DNA of 64,000 bases from Owenia fusiformis (taxonomy: Eukaryota > Annelida > Polychaeta > Sabellida > Oweniidae), in assembly GCA_903813345.2 (NCBI GenBank), contig CAIIXF020000003.1, positions 8,993,912-9,057,911 of the forward strand, given 5' to 3'. The position numbers and the translations under genes are program-made. The notes under the pieces were generated by a model. The model had not been told where the DNA came from, did not search any database, and saw only the letters and a list, made by a program, of their open reading frames with translations. Below are positions 36,991 to 48,438 of this stretch, one piece after another. Within the stretch, counting starts at the first letter, position 1. Each line of letters opens with the position of its first letter.

Positions 36991-38210
36991 GAAGACAAAG
37001 CTACATTTTCTAATTCTATATGCTCTTACTGGGTAATACTTTTCAGGGTTACTTAAAGAGAGAATCAGATCTACCGAGCAAGCCAAAACGTTTCAATATG
37101 TCTGGCTTATATCACTCATTACCATGTCTAAAATTCTCCAAAGTATCTTTATATGCAATACATAATATACCCTACAACCAAGCTCCGCATTCTAGCACTC
37201 GGATAGTTGGTTGATTGACAATATTGACTTACACGATATGTAATGGCTAAACTGAAGTGACGATCAACTCCCCTATCCCAGGTGCCCAAAATGTACTAGA
37301 TCCATGGGCATTCGATAGATATTATTGAAAGTCCATGCTAGATCTTAAATACACATTTTTTTGGTAAATTAGATCCACTTGCTTCCCACACCAGATTTCT
37401 ATTAATCGCTCATTTCTTGAAACGGTCCTATTTCAATTCTTTCCGGCCTAGAGAAAACCTTTTAAGATGAATATATGTTACTGTTTTGCTCTTACACATA
37501 TCAATTTTAGATCCAAGGTACAGAAAAGCCAGTCAACGTTTTTTAAAGAGGTAGAACTGCATATCCAAAACCCGGATCTAAAACAATATCTTATTGTTAT
37601 TAATTTATTGTCCAGTTCTACCTTTGATATTAATGCCAAATTCTTTGTTTGTTAGCAACATGGTGAGGATTGATTTCTATATGGCAGGTTACTTTGATTT
37701 TAAAGGCCTATGGTAATATTTTTACATCAAATTTTAGTTGTTTATCTGTGATATCTAAAATGAGGAATTAAAAATAGTACTTCATAAAACCTAATGCATA
37801 GACTGCAATCAAGGCCCGGAATCGAGGTCTCTTGAATATCATACCCGTAAAAAACCAAAAATGCAATCAAACAAGTATATACTAGTATTGTGTGGTTAAG
37901 ATCAATGATCAAGGAAACCCATTCGTAGGATTCATACTTATTGTTGATTTTTTTGTTTACAAGAAAAGGTTTCGTACGCGTATTGATATTGTCCTTCGTA
38001 ATAAAACCCATATTGAGTCCCTACCAGTAAATAACCACTATACATTTGCAAAATTTGGCCGCCATAGAATATTTGGGAGTCTAGGCAAGATACATGTACC
38101 ATGTTAATGATCATTCAGCACTGGTACAAACGCGTATTATCCCATCCTTTCATCATCAATCCCTTAATTGATTTATAATAGTGAGCTTAAACCAGATTTA
38201 ATCATCTCCC
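36991..38210. other. Gene-free DNA
   Basis: No gene recognised. A 15-bp inverted repeat, AAAGAGGTAGAACTG with CAGTTCTACCTTTG, lies at 37,541-37,628. Confidence 0.4.
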
Positions 38211-38213
38211 TCA

Positions 38214-38945
38214 GACTTATACAAATCCTGACTCAGAGTACGTAAAGGATTGGTACACTGTGTGCATATCATGTGTATCCTGGCGTCAGGATGCATACAT
38301 GATTCGCGCACAGCGAGCCTATCCTGTGTGAATCTTGACTCAGGATACGTACAGGATTAGCACACTGTGCATATCCTGTATGAATCTAGGCTTCAGGATT
38401 CATACAGGATTGGCACACTGCGAGCGTATCCTGTATGAATCCAGGAGGCAGGATTCATACTGGATTCCTACACGCGCCAATCCTGTATAAATCCTGATAC
38501 AGGATATGTTCAGGATATGCACACAGTGTGCCAATCCTGTATGTATCCATCTGTCAGGATTCATACAGTATTCGCTCACAGCGAGCATATCCTGTATGAA
38601 TCTTGACTCAGGATACGTACAGGATTGGCACACTGCGTGCATATCCTGTATGAATCCAGGCGCCAGGATTCATACAGGATTGGCACACTGCGAGCGTATC
38701 CTGTATGAATCTTGACTCAGGATACGTACAGGATTGGCACACTGCGTGCATATCCTGCATGAATCCAGGCGTCAGGATTCATACAGGATTGGCACACTGC
38801 GAGCGTATCCTGTATGAATCTTGACTCAGGATACGTACAGGATTGGCACACCGTGTGCCAATCCTGTATGTATCCAGGCATCAGGATTCATACAGGTTTG
38901 GCACACTGGGTGCATATCCTGTATGAATCCTGATGACAGGATTCA
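38214..38945. repeat. Second palindromic minisatellite, ~109-bp period
   Basis: The array uses the same ATCCTGTATGAATC module and its inverse as the 29.5-kb array. Here the unit is about 109 bp (CGAGCGTATC recurs at 38,691 and 38,800), with alternating GCACACTGCGAGCG and GCACACTGCGTGC joints. The 5' part is more diverged than the 3' part. Open frames inside are artefacts. Confidence 0.9.
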
Positions 38946-38999
38946 TTGTATTCATACGCATTTTTTGCTGTGATAAAATGAGTTCATTTTGTACCTTTA

Positions 39000-39685
39000 T
39001 CATTGTTTCTGCAAATATATTTACGAACCGAATGTCGAACTTATCAATGAATAAGTACTAGCCTTGGCATTTTTATTTTTTAATATTAGAATTTATTTTC
39101 GTAATAAGGTAATATGTTTTCGTAAAAGTGCACATTTATTGTTCGTAAATATTGTCATTTGTATTCGTAAATTGCACTTTTATATTCGTTTTTCATTGGT
39201 TTATCAAGATCACGTGATCATTCTCAACAAGACATGGTCAACCCATGGTCAAAGTCATCGCCCCCACTAACACCTAAAACTCTCATTTCACGTGACCTAT
39301 GCCTCGATACTTGCAGTATATATTCGTTAATTCACATTTGTATTTGTAAACTCACATTTATATTCGTAAAGTTTCATTTTATCATTCGCTAATGTGAGAA
39401 TATTCCTTTGCTTTCAGCAATAATTCATTAGTAATTTACAAGATTATTATTGGTAAAAATACACCTCTTCGATAAAATAACAGGCAATTTTTGGAAAATT
39501 TACAAATTGAAAGCTGTAGTTGGCGAATAATAAATTGTTAGTTACAAATATTTCTAGTCCTTACAAACATAAAATGCACTCGAATTTAGTATCTATTTGT
39601 TTATTTGATACGTCATATTTGTATTTGTAATTTGGGAATTTTATTTGTAAATGTAACATTAATATTCGTATAAGGGAATTTATTC
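39000..39685 (+). repeat. Scattered TATTCGTAA motif cluster
   Basis: ATTCGTAA, TTTCGTAA, TATTTGTAA or near relatives occur about twelve times over 680 bp, usually after TTTA or CACATTT, with irregular spacing. It could be a decayed minisatellite. No gene is present. Confidence 0.5.
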
Positions 39686-39972
39686 CAAGCGAATAATGAA
39701 GCAGTTATGACGCTATATGTAACAAATTCAATTTGAAATGTGGTGTTCTTCATGCGCTTATTGTTAAGTGCGCTGTATTTACATATTTATGTTATTCCAT
39801 TCTTATTAGCTCTAATTCAATTTCGATTTATGTGACATCATGTAAAACGTCAGCAAGTTTCAACAAAATATACAATTATTTAATGTGTTTGCGTGACTAT
39901 TATTAACAGAATTTGTGTTTGATTGACTATCATTATCAGAATTATTAAAAATAATCAAAAATCACGTACAAA

Positions 39973-40797
39973 AAACGCAATCCAAAGAAATATATATGGA
40001 AAATACTAATCAAATTATGTTCATATTCTCAGGAAAGAAAGAAGAAAGTGTGTATGTATAGCCCCTGTTGTTAGTTAGTTGTAAAACATGATGTATTGGA
40101 CACTTGCTCAAAAGAGAGTTGTACTAGCAAAATACAAAAAAGCGAATGGAAAATCACTATATCTTGGAAAATACTAATTCAATTATGTTCATTTTTTCAG
40201 GAAAAGAAAGAAGAGACTGTGTATGTATAGCTCCTGTTGTCAGTAAGTTGTAAAACATGATGCCTTGGACACCTGCTCAAAAGATAGTTGTACTAGAAAA
40301 ATACGAAAACGCAGTCAGAGGTGCCACAGCAATAAAACCGAATAACTTTCCAACAATTGTGTTTTGGCACTTCAAATTTAGCACGAATTATCCTCATTCA
40401 ATGTGTGGTGAATTTGTGGAGTTTCATTAAAATCACTCAAGGGACTTTACAGTCATGGTCAAAATGCCTTCTTAAGTCTGCCCGGACCAGGGCGTTTGAC
40501 TGAAATTTGAAAGCATTTTAACCATGACAGTGAAGTCCCTGAAGTGATTTTGATTTCACTCTACAGATTTACCATATAGTGAATGAAGATTTTGCGGTTG
40601 GAGTCATCTGCGTTTTTTCTATTCTCCTAATACAACTGTATTTTGAGCAGGTGTCCAAGGCATCATGTTTTACAACTAACCATTTGCAAGAGCTATACAT
40701 ACACAGTCTCTTCTTTTTTCCTGAAAATATGAACATAATTGAACCAGTAATTTTCAAGATATAGCGATTTCTTTGGGTTGCATTTTTGAACACCCTG
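39973..40797. mobile_element. Complex foldback with tandemly repeated left arm
   Basis: A 150-bp unit containing ATTATGTTCAT, AGAAAGAAG, GTGTATGTATAGC and AAAACATGATG occurs directly repeated at 40,003-40,150 and 40,169-40,322, and inverted at 40,607-40,770. The inner arms TAAAATCACTCAAGGGACTT and its approximate inverse pair at 40,433-40,553. The right end CACCCTG resembles a mariner-type terminus. No transposase was read. Confidence 0.65.
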
Positions 40798-42020
40798 GAG
40801 TTACCCTGCAGTCCGACAGCCAATAATTGAATTTAGTCAGAATAATTATCAGAAAAGTCACTGAATATCATAATAGCAAGATATTTCCTGCGGTCCATTC
40901 TGTAGAAGTGCTCTAGAAATGCAACCTTACTGTCATGGAAGGTCACACATTCCAACATATTTCAAACAATCTGTATGCTTATGCTGGACACTTTCTGGGA
41001 AGTTCGGAAGAAATCCCCGGGGGTACTTTAATACCACCCAATAAAAAGAATACTAATACATATCAGATATTCATTTTTATAGTGGGTAGGGCATGCCATG
41101 GTTAGTCAGTGCAAAAAATTCCAATCTCTGACCTATATGATTACCATGGAAACAGTATCATATCTCACAATCTACTCATTTTGACCCCTCCCGAATGTGT
41201 CCTTTAGTTCTCAATTTGAAATATTTGCAAATCTGTTTGGATTTTATGGCTGCTACTTTGTCAAAAGTTTTATTTATATGTATGAATTCACACTAAATCA
41301 ATAAAAAGTTGACAATGATCCCATAAATGAATTGTATTTATCAAATATAGTCACACACAACTACCTTTAGGGGAAGTGGGCGTGGGACTTTTGGTCCTTG
41401 TGAATTTGTTGTGGCATTAAATGAAAAATACATGTTACACTAACAACAAATGACATTTGATTATCATTTACTAGCATTGTGTAACATTGTAATATGTTAA
41501 CTATCATGATAAAACACTTTAAATATTTTATATGAGTGTTATCAAGACCCTTCCTATCATAGGTCACCAATTGTCAAATTAACTATAAGTCTAAGTCTTA
41601 GAGGTCCGTAGTTTGTCGAAGTCTTATTCATTGACCTGTTCCTAGAATATGAATGGTTCCATTGATCAAGATCTATGAGTCAAACGTAATTAAACGTTTG
41701 TTATGTTACAATATTTAGAACCATTTCATGCAGTTGGAAAGTAATGAATCGTTCCATCCTTAGAGTATGATGTTATCTCATGCATGTGTGAATTGCATAC
41801 CATACTCTAGTAACAATTATGACTTGGATTAAGTTATATGAACTCATTTATCATAAAACAACCCTTCGCTAGTATCTCTCATATAAACTTTAAATCAAAT
41901 TCATATTTATGGCCTTAATCAAGGTGGGAGTGGATACAAACAGAGAGCAATAAAAGTTTGTAACAGAGCAAGGGCACTGGTCAGTATCAAGCAAAGGTCA
42001 CTGCTGTTACCTTCACATCT

Positions 42021-45000
42021 ATGATGGCGGACGGTAATTGTCAATTTTAAATTTACATTCAATTAAACTACTTTATAGTTGACGTTATGCTTTGATATCT
42101 GAACCAAATCAATTTATATGATATTGGAACTATGGAGAATGATAATTTGTGAATGTCTAGCAATCATATATTTAAACAAATGTTTCATTCTATGTTCGGG
42201 CAATACCTGTTACACTTTCAATGATTTATGCAACATGTATTACCCTCGCCCTACGGGCTACGTATTTTTTACCAAATTGAGACACTTCCCTGGAGAGTTG
42301 CAAATCTCTCTATAAGAATAGCCTAGCTCCAACATCTCTTGATGACTTTGCTCCCATATTTCTTGTGAGGCTGTGGAACAGTTCTCGTGTTCTTCACAAT
42401 ATTCCATTCCACTGTAAGTCTATGAATAAGGCCAATTCTTATCACTGGCTTCCCTAGGTCATTTGGATGCCTTGCAATTTCTAAATCAGCAACAAATAAT
42501 GGGATAAATAATAAAAAAAATTGCGAGTGATGAGATTTGCTATTTAACTTTGAAATCTTGCTGAAGTAAAGTTTTACTATATATATTTCACAGGCAAAAT
42601 TCTCATTGGGATAATGTTAAAGAGTCTTAAACATTGACTTATTCTTTCAGTGGTATTTTTTCAAGTTCATACACAATCTAAACATCATCAAACACAATCT
42701 GATTATCATCAAGTTTCAAACACAATCTGAACATTATCAAATTTAAATTTAAGCGACTTGTGTCAATGGTAAATCCTAGTATCTAGCCCAACTAGCAAAA
42801 GTGCTGCCATCTACCTACTAGTATCAATCCATCTATCCATATACATAGCACCTCATGAGGTCAGTACTGTAAGTAAAGCTTTTGCCTCATGTCTGTGGTA
42901 TTTTTGACACCATTGGTGATGCCCACCTTGTAGGGTATATGGATAAAAGGAAAGGTCATGATAACAATAACATAAAATATCTTAAGTATCTAATAATGAT
43001 AATGGACATATTACAATGTCACACAGTGTTAGTAGATGATAATTTAATGTCAATTGTGGTTAGTGTAATATGTATTTTTCATTTGATGCTGCAACAATTA
43101 CACAAGTACCAAAAGTGCCACGCCCACTTTCCCAAAAAGTAGTTGTGTGTGACTATAATTGATAAATATTATTGATTTATAGGAGCATTATATCAACTTT
43201 ATAGTGCTTTTGAGAACCAAGGGACATATTTGGGAGGGAGTCAAATTGATAAGATTTTGAGATGTCTGTGGTATTTTTGACACCATTGGTGATGCCCACC
43301 TTGTAGGGTATATGGATAAAAGGAAAGGTCATGATAACAATAACATAAAATATCTTAAGTATCTAATAATGATAATGGACATATTACAATGTCACACAGT
43401 GTTAGTAGATGATAATTTAATGTCAATTGTGGTTAGTGTAATATGTATTTTTCATTTGATGCTGCAACAATTACACAAGTACCAAAAGTGCCACGCCCAC
43501 TTTCCCAAAAAGTAGTTGTGTGTGACTATAATTGATAAATATTATTGATTTATAGGAGCATTATATCAACTTTTTAGTGCTTTTGAGAACCAAGGGACAT
43601 ATTTGGGAGGGAGTCAAATTGATAAGATTTTGAGATCTAAATACTGTTTCCATGATAACCATATAAGCTAGAGATTGGAAATTTCTGACACTGACTAACC
43701 ATGGCATGCCTTACCTACAATAAAACTATTTATTTATGACATGCATTAGTATTCTTTTTATTGGGTGGTATTAGAGTAACCCGAAGGTTTTCTTTGGGTA
43801 GGGGTATAAATTTGACTGAGAGCCGTCTGCCACCCCTACATGAAGTCCAAATAACCAGAAAGTGTCCAGCATAATCATAAAGATTGTTTAAAATACGTTG
43901 GAATGTGTGACCTTCCATGACAGGAAGGTGTTACAATTATCAGAGTTGACCATTGTCTAATATACAGTATGACTATAGTCCATAAAATAAGCACGAGACA
44001 ATTACTTTTTAGATGACGCGAAGAGGATAATGTTAGTTGGCAAGGCCGGTGTGGGAAAAAGTTCAACAGGCAATACTCTTCTTGGGAAACGAGAAGGAGG
44101 GGGAGGAACGTTTACTGCATCATCAAGTTTAACATCAGTGACCAAAAGGAGTAAATCTTTTGAATGTACTAATGCCTCAACCCGATATAAAATCATCGAC
44201 ACTCCTGGATTAACCAATATTGATGGCAATGAAAACGAAATAGTCAATGAAATTGCATTATCATTGCAATACGCAGATCCCGGTCCACACGTATTCATTA
44301 TTGTGGCTGAATACGGCCGGGTGACAGAAGAAGACTTTCGTGTCTATGAGAAAATCCGGGACCTATTTGGGGAAAAGTTTTTGCAAAAATATGGAATTCT
44401 CTTGTTTACTCGCGGCGACGATATAAAACACGACTTAGAAGCGACACTGGATGATGAAATAAATGATGAAATCCTTGTTGTGGAGTTCAAAAAGAAAATT
44501 GTTGAGGAAAGCGAGACTCTACCAGAGCTCGGGAAACTATGTGAACTGTGTTCGAACAGAATTTTCATAATCGATAACAGGTCCCAAAATCGGAATTACG
44601 AGGCTTCGCGCTTTTACAAAGCGTTGGGTGATTGGGACCTTGGTATCGATTACTGTACGGACAGTCACAACCTTGCAATAATGATGGCAGAAGATAGAAA
44701 GATTCGGGATGCAAAGCTTGATGCAGACTTGGATAAAGAGTTAAAGAAAAGTAAACAACAACTTGAAAAGAAAACGAAGGAAAGAGGAAACAAAAAGGAT
44801 GAAGAATTATCCTTCGCGGACAAACAACATAGAGACAAGAAACAAGCTATCATGAACTCATATGAAAAGGCTATAGCCGACTTGAAAACAAATCACACAA
44901 AGGAAGTTGAAAAACTCAAACATGAAAATAAGAAGGAAAAACAAAAACCAGTTAAACCATCCTCTCATGTATTAGAAAAAATTGGGATTGCACTGGGAAT

Positions 45001-45208
45001 AAGTACTGCAATAGTAGGTTCAATTGTTGGTGGAATGGCTGCAGCACCCGTTGGTGCAGCTGTTTCTGCTGCTGCCGCTGGTTTTGCTGCAACAGAAGGT
45101 ATAGCGGGCGCTGCTGGAGTTGTTGCTGCTGGGGCTACAGCTGCATCCGCAAGTGCTAGTTCATTTACTCTAGGAGGGTGGATACGCGATTATTGTAATA
45201 TCTTATAG
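42021..45208 (+). CDS. GIMAP/AIG1-family GTPase with coiled coil and CaaX-like tail
   Basis: Exon 1 is 42,021-42,033 (ATGATGGCGGACG, donor gtaatt) and exon 2 is 44,013-45,208 (acceptor cttttttag). They join in phase 1, as in gene 1, giving about 402 residues. The AIG1 domain shows G1 GKAGVGKS (14-21), G3 DTPG (67-70), the conserved box GPHVFIIV, G4 TRGD (137-140) and G5-like NRS (193-195). It is followed by a charged coiled coil (about 232-318), then a Gly/Ala-rich hydrophobic stretch (about 327-393) and the terminal tetrapeptide CNIL. A C-terminal Cys-a-a-Leu suggests geranylgeranylation, and with the hydrophobic stretch suggests membrane attachment; this is inference. Its closest relative is at 49,843. 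The 1,979-bp intron is filled with repeats. Confidence 0.9.
42173..42290. mobile_element. Diverged foldback of the GCCC-NNN-GGGC family
   Basis: ACAAATGTTTCATTCTATGT followed by CGGGCAATACCTGTTACACT and the turn CGCCCTACGGGCT resembles the elements at 5,554 and 24,131. It lies within the intron of GIMAP gene 2. Confidence 0.45.
42889..43636 (+). repeat. 373-bp tandem duplication, nearly identical copies
   Basis: GTCTGTGGTATTTTTGACAC starts at 42,891 and again at 43,264. The two units appear to differ at only about one base (CTTTATAGTG against CTTTTTAGTG). The duplication lies inside arm B of the surrounding inverted repeat and in the GIMAP gene 2 intron, and must be recent. The shared 67-codon open frame is probably not a gene. 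Confidence 0.85.
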
Positions 45209-45366
45209 TCATATGATAATATTTATTGATTTAATCTTAGGGTACCTTGTACTAGCGGAAGTTTCGCGTTTAAGTGCCAAACGTCTCAAAATCCTTATTT
45301 ACCAAGTAATTACTATTGCCTGATGACAACGTGTTTCATCTGGAGTGAACAGATGTATAATTTTAT

Positions 45367-45372
45367 AATAAA
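45367..45372 (+). promoter_or_regulatory. Candidate poly(A) signal, GIMAP gene 2
   Basis: AATAAA occurs about 160 bases after the stop codon and is the first canonical hexamer downstream. Confidence 0.4.
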
Positions 45373-45604
45373 AAGATAATTAGTTGGCCATAAATGCTTT
45401 TTGCACGGAATTCCACCTATATCCCTAGGGGCAGCCACGTGAAAAATCAGGCAAGACGATTGCTTACTTCGAAAAAAGTACCCCCTTGGTGACTCTATTT
45501 AAGTTTTAATACTAAGTCCATGTATCCAGTCTCACGTACAATATCTAGAGGTTGGTTGTCATAAAGAAAGGCGCCAAAACCTTTATTTTGCTATTACACG
45601 TTTA

Positions 45605-45926
45605 CACAGGGAGATATGCCGATTACTCAATTAGTACTCAATAAGCACTCTGGCAAAATCGCACTCATTAGCATTCATATCACGAGGACAAATTTAGTAA
45701 TAATTTTGTGCTTACTGACTACTCGGCATATACATGAGTGCTCATTGAGTAATGAAAAATCAATGAAATTAGCGCTATGTTTACACTCATAATATGAGTA
45801 CTCATTTAGAACTTAAAATGCAATTAATCAGTAGTGATGTCATAAGTGCTCTTTTACTGAATTTAGTACTCAATTAAAGCTAGAATGTCATAGGTATTAT
45901 TTTAGTACTCGGCGCATATTCCTGTG
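45605..45926. mobile_element. 322-bp MITE with TA target duplication
   Basis: The left end CACAGGGAGATATGCCGATT and the right-end inverse CACAGGAATATGCGCCGAGT form imperfect terminal inverted repeats. TA flanks both ends. ACTCAATTAGTACTC-like phrases recur inside in both orientations. No coding frame. Confidence 0.6.
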
Positions 45927-46050
45927 TATAATATTATGGTGTGAGTACCGTAATCAAACACGAAATTCGAATATTCTGAACAATATTTTGCCCATATGGC
46001 ATTTGTGACCAACGTTTAAAACGCTTACCCCTCATAGTTTCTCATTTCCT

Positions 46051-47278
46051 CATACACGCCTAACCATCGACAAGGTACAGTGACAAAATATACCGTAGTA
46101 CACTTGAGATGTACGATGTCACTATTTAACCGATTTGAAGCAAAGACAATGATGCAGGTGTGATGTAGGTTTTAAAAAATATATATTTGGAATACTCTAA
46201 ATATGTCATGTTTAGATTAATTGTCATGTGGAGATTAATTAATATTCAAGTATTTATTGTAATTTAAAAAAAATCAGAAATGTGCGTTGCCAATTCGAAT
46301 GTACGTTGTCCCTGTAATTGAAATTCATGAGATATCGTAATATTAAACAATGTAATGATTTCATTTCAAAATTCATTAAGGTTTTTATGAGTAACAAATG
46401 ATCTTTAACGAACATGTTCAAGTATCCTTTTTGTTTTTTTTTCATTTAATTTGTGCCCATTTGGTGTTAGCTTCCAGCCCAAACTCCCATCAAGTGTCTC
46501 GGAATAGAATAAGTTGAATACTAGCAGTGCCACGGAGTCTCCTTCTAGCCTGTTTGATTATTTGGTGCCTGTACCTTACGTTTTGTAAGTTACATCGATA
46601 GATAGATTTACTGATCTATACTAGCTTATTGAATATGACATTTTAAAATCCTGTTTATGCTATATCTGGAAAGTTTCAATAGTTCAATCAAATTGAAGTA
46701 ATTCTGTAATTGTTCTGTTCCAATTTTACATGTATCTGATCCCCCTGTCTGTTAGTGTTATGAAAAATGTGTTGACTGTATTAGCGTTTACTGTGAATTG
46801 AGTAAGTTCAATGGAACAACGTACATTCGAGTTGACAACATACACTTATGATTTTTTAAATTATAGCCAAAATGTTAATACTTATCAAATCTTCAACAGA
46901 CCTTAATTGTGCTGTTTAAAGAAACATATTCTCATAAAAATCCTCGACACTTTTAGACGACAGGGGAGGAAATAATCAAAGGAAATGTGTAAAAAAACAC
47001 AACATTTTCCAACCGACCAATTATATGGGTAGATTGGCTACGAAAAGATCGAGCACTGTTTGAAAATGTTTTAACGTTATTAGAAAGTTAAATGTCTTCC
47101 TAAACGAATACACAAAAATCAAAAATGAAATCCTAAATGCATTCCTCAGATTATTTTTTAAAACCTACATCAAACCTACATCATAGTCATTGCTTCAAAT
47201 CGGTTAAAGCGACATCGTACATCATAAGTATACTACTGTATATTTTGTCACTGTACCTTGTCGATGGTTAGGCGTGTC
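46051..47278. mobile_element. 1.2-kb foldback with nested arms
   Basis: The outer arms 46,051-46,185 and 47,150-47,278 share CGCCTAACCATCGACAAGGT, ACAGTGACAAAATATAC and CGATTTGAAGCAA in inverse order. A second pair (46,264-46,310 and 46,812-46,862) shares AACGTACATTCGA and AAAAAATCA. The loop holds no gene. Confidence 0.75.
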
Positions 47279-47690
47279 ATGGGTCTACATTTTAAACCTT
47301 ATGTATCTTTAAACTGTATTTTCTAAGCCCGAAACGAAAGAAAAACTGATAATGTAAATTAATTTGTACCTTGACTCTATTATCTTGTTTTAAGTTTTTA
47401 CACATGATATGTATATTAGTCAACACATGTCACAATAGCATAATTAAAGCATTACTGTGTATTTATATGAATCATTGACAGTGTAAGGTAAATTATAAAA
47501 TTGGATTTTAAAATACAGGATCGAGATTACACGATTTTGACCCCTGTGAATGATAGTCGAAATACATGTAACATTTCCACAGACTTACATGTTGAGTTCA
47601 ATGGAATAATATGTCATATGCATTTTTACTCAATATGATTGAAACAACTATGTTTGTTTCTTTTTTCGCTATTGTAATATTTTTTTTTAT

Positions 47691-48438
47691 AAATGTCAAA
47701 CAATGACGTTCACAGTAGCTTTCCCAAAAGGTGAATAGCTTTGCTAATTCTGATCCGATTTTGAATCTGCTGTGTCTTGAATGTTGCCTATATCTTACAC
47801 TCATCAAATTAAGGTAAAACCTATGCACACATTCTGTCATATGGTTCGAAGTTCTAATAGATATGTTGCTAAACTCGGATATTCTGAATAAAAATAGATT
47901 GATGACGTCACAATTTATGCAAATTAGCTAATTTGCATAATTAAACATTCTTAACGAACATAAAAATTGATGAGGTTTAATTTGATACCAATATCATTTC
48001 TATAGACCAAATAATGACAAAGTTACAAACATTTTAAACTTCGATGGTAAGATGTCTGAATAAAATTGTCAAATAATGACATTCACAGTAGCTGCCGAAA
48101 AGTTTAATAACTTTGGTAATACTAATCCAATTTTGAATCTGTTTTCACTTTTATGTTGCTTATACCTTCTTCTTATACTCCAAAGGACCAAACTTTGCAG
48201 AAATTCTGACATACAGCCTCAGTTCTAATAGATATGTTGCTATACTCGAAACTTCTGAAATAAAAAGTAATTGATGACGTTACAATTTATTCAAATTATC
48301 TAATTTGTATAATTGAATATACTTACTTTATGGGAAATTCAATTAGGTTTAATTTGATACCAATATCAAATTCTATAGACCAAATAATTTACATTATAAG
48401 TTACAAATGATTTAAGATTCCAAGGTAAGATGTCTATA
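47691..48438 (+). repeat. Diverged two-copy tandem repeat, 373-bp period
   Basis: TGTCAAACAATGACGTTCAC at 47,694 corresponds to TGTCAAATAATGACATTCAC at 48,067. Further shared phrases are TTCTAATAGATATGTTGCTA and GGTTTAATTTGATACCAATA. The first copy holds a CRE-like TGACGTCA and an inverted pair of octamers, ATGCAAAT and ATTTGCAT (47,917-47,938), which have decayed in the second. The two copies are clearly older than the duplication at 42,889. Confidence 0.75.

Larger units (their letters stand above)
40925..43925. repeat. Large inverted repeat flanking GIMAP gene 2 exon 1
   Basis: Arm A (40,925-41,575) is the diverged reverse complement of arm B (about 42,930-43,925). Shared landmarks are GGAAGGTCACACATTCCAAC with its inverse at the outer edge, CATGGCATGCC, and the GCCACGCCCACTT block. 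The 1.3 kb between the arms carries the promoter region and first coding exon of GIMAP gene 2. Most of arm B therefore lies in that gene's intron. Confidence 0.7.

Noticed and set aside
38214-38945. CRISPR-like regular repeat array
   Set aside because: Repeats are palindromic, contiguous and in a eukaryotic context, with no unique spacers of constant length.
42882-43515. Conserved 67-codon open frame in three copies (also minus strand 41,367-41,570)
   Set aside because: It is carried by a recent tandem duplication and the inverted arm. There is no known motif, and DNA similarity extends equally outside the frame.
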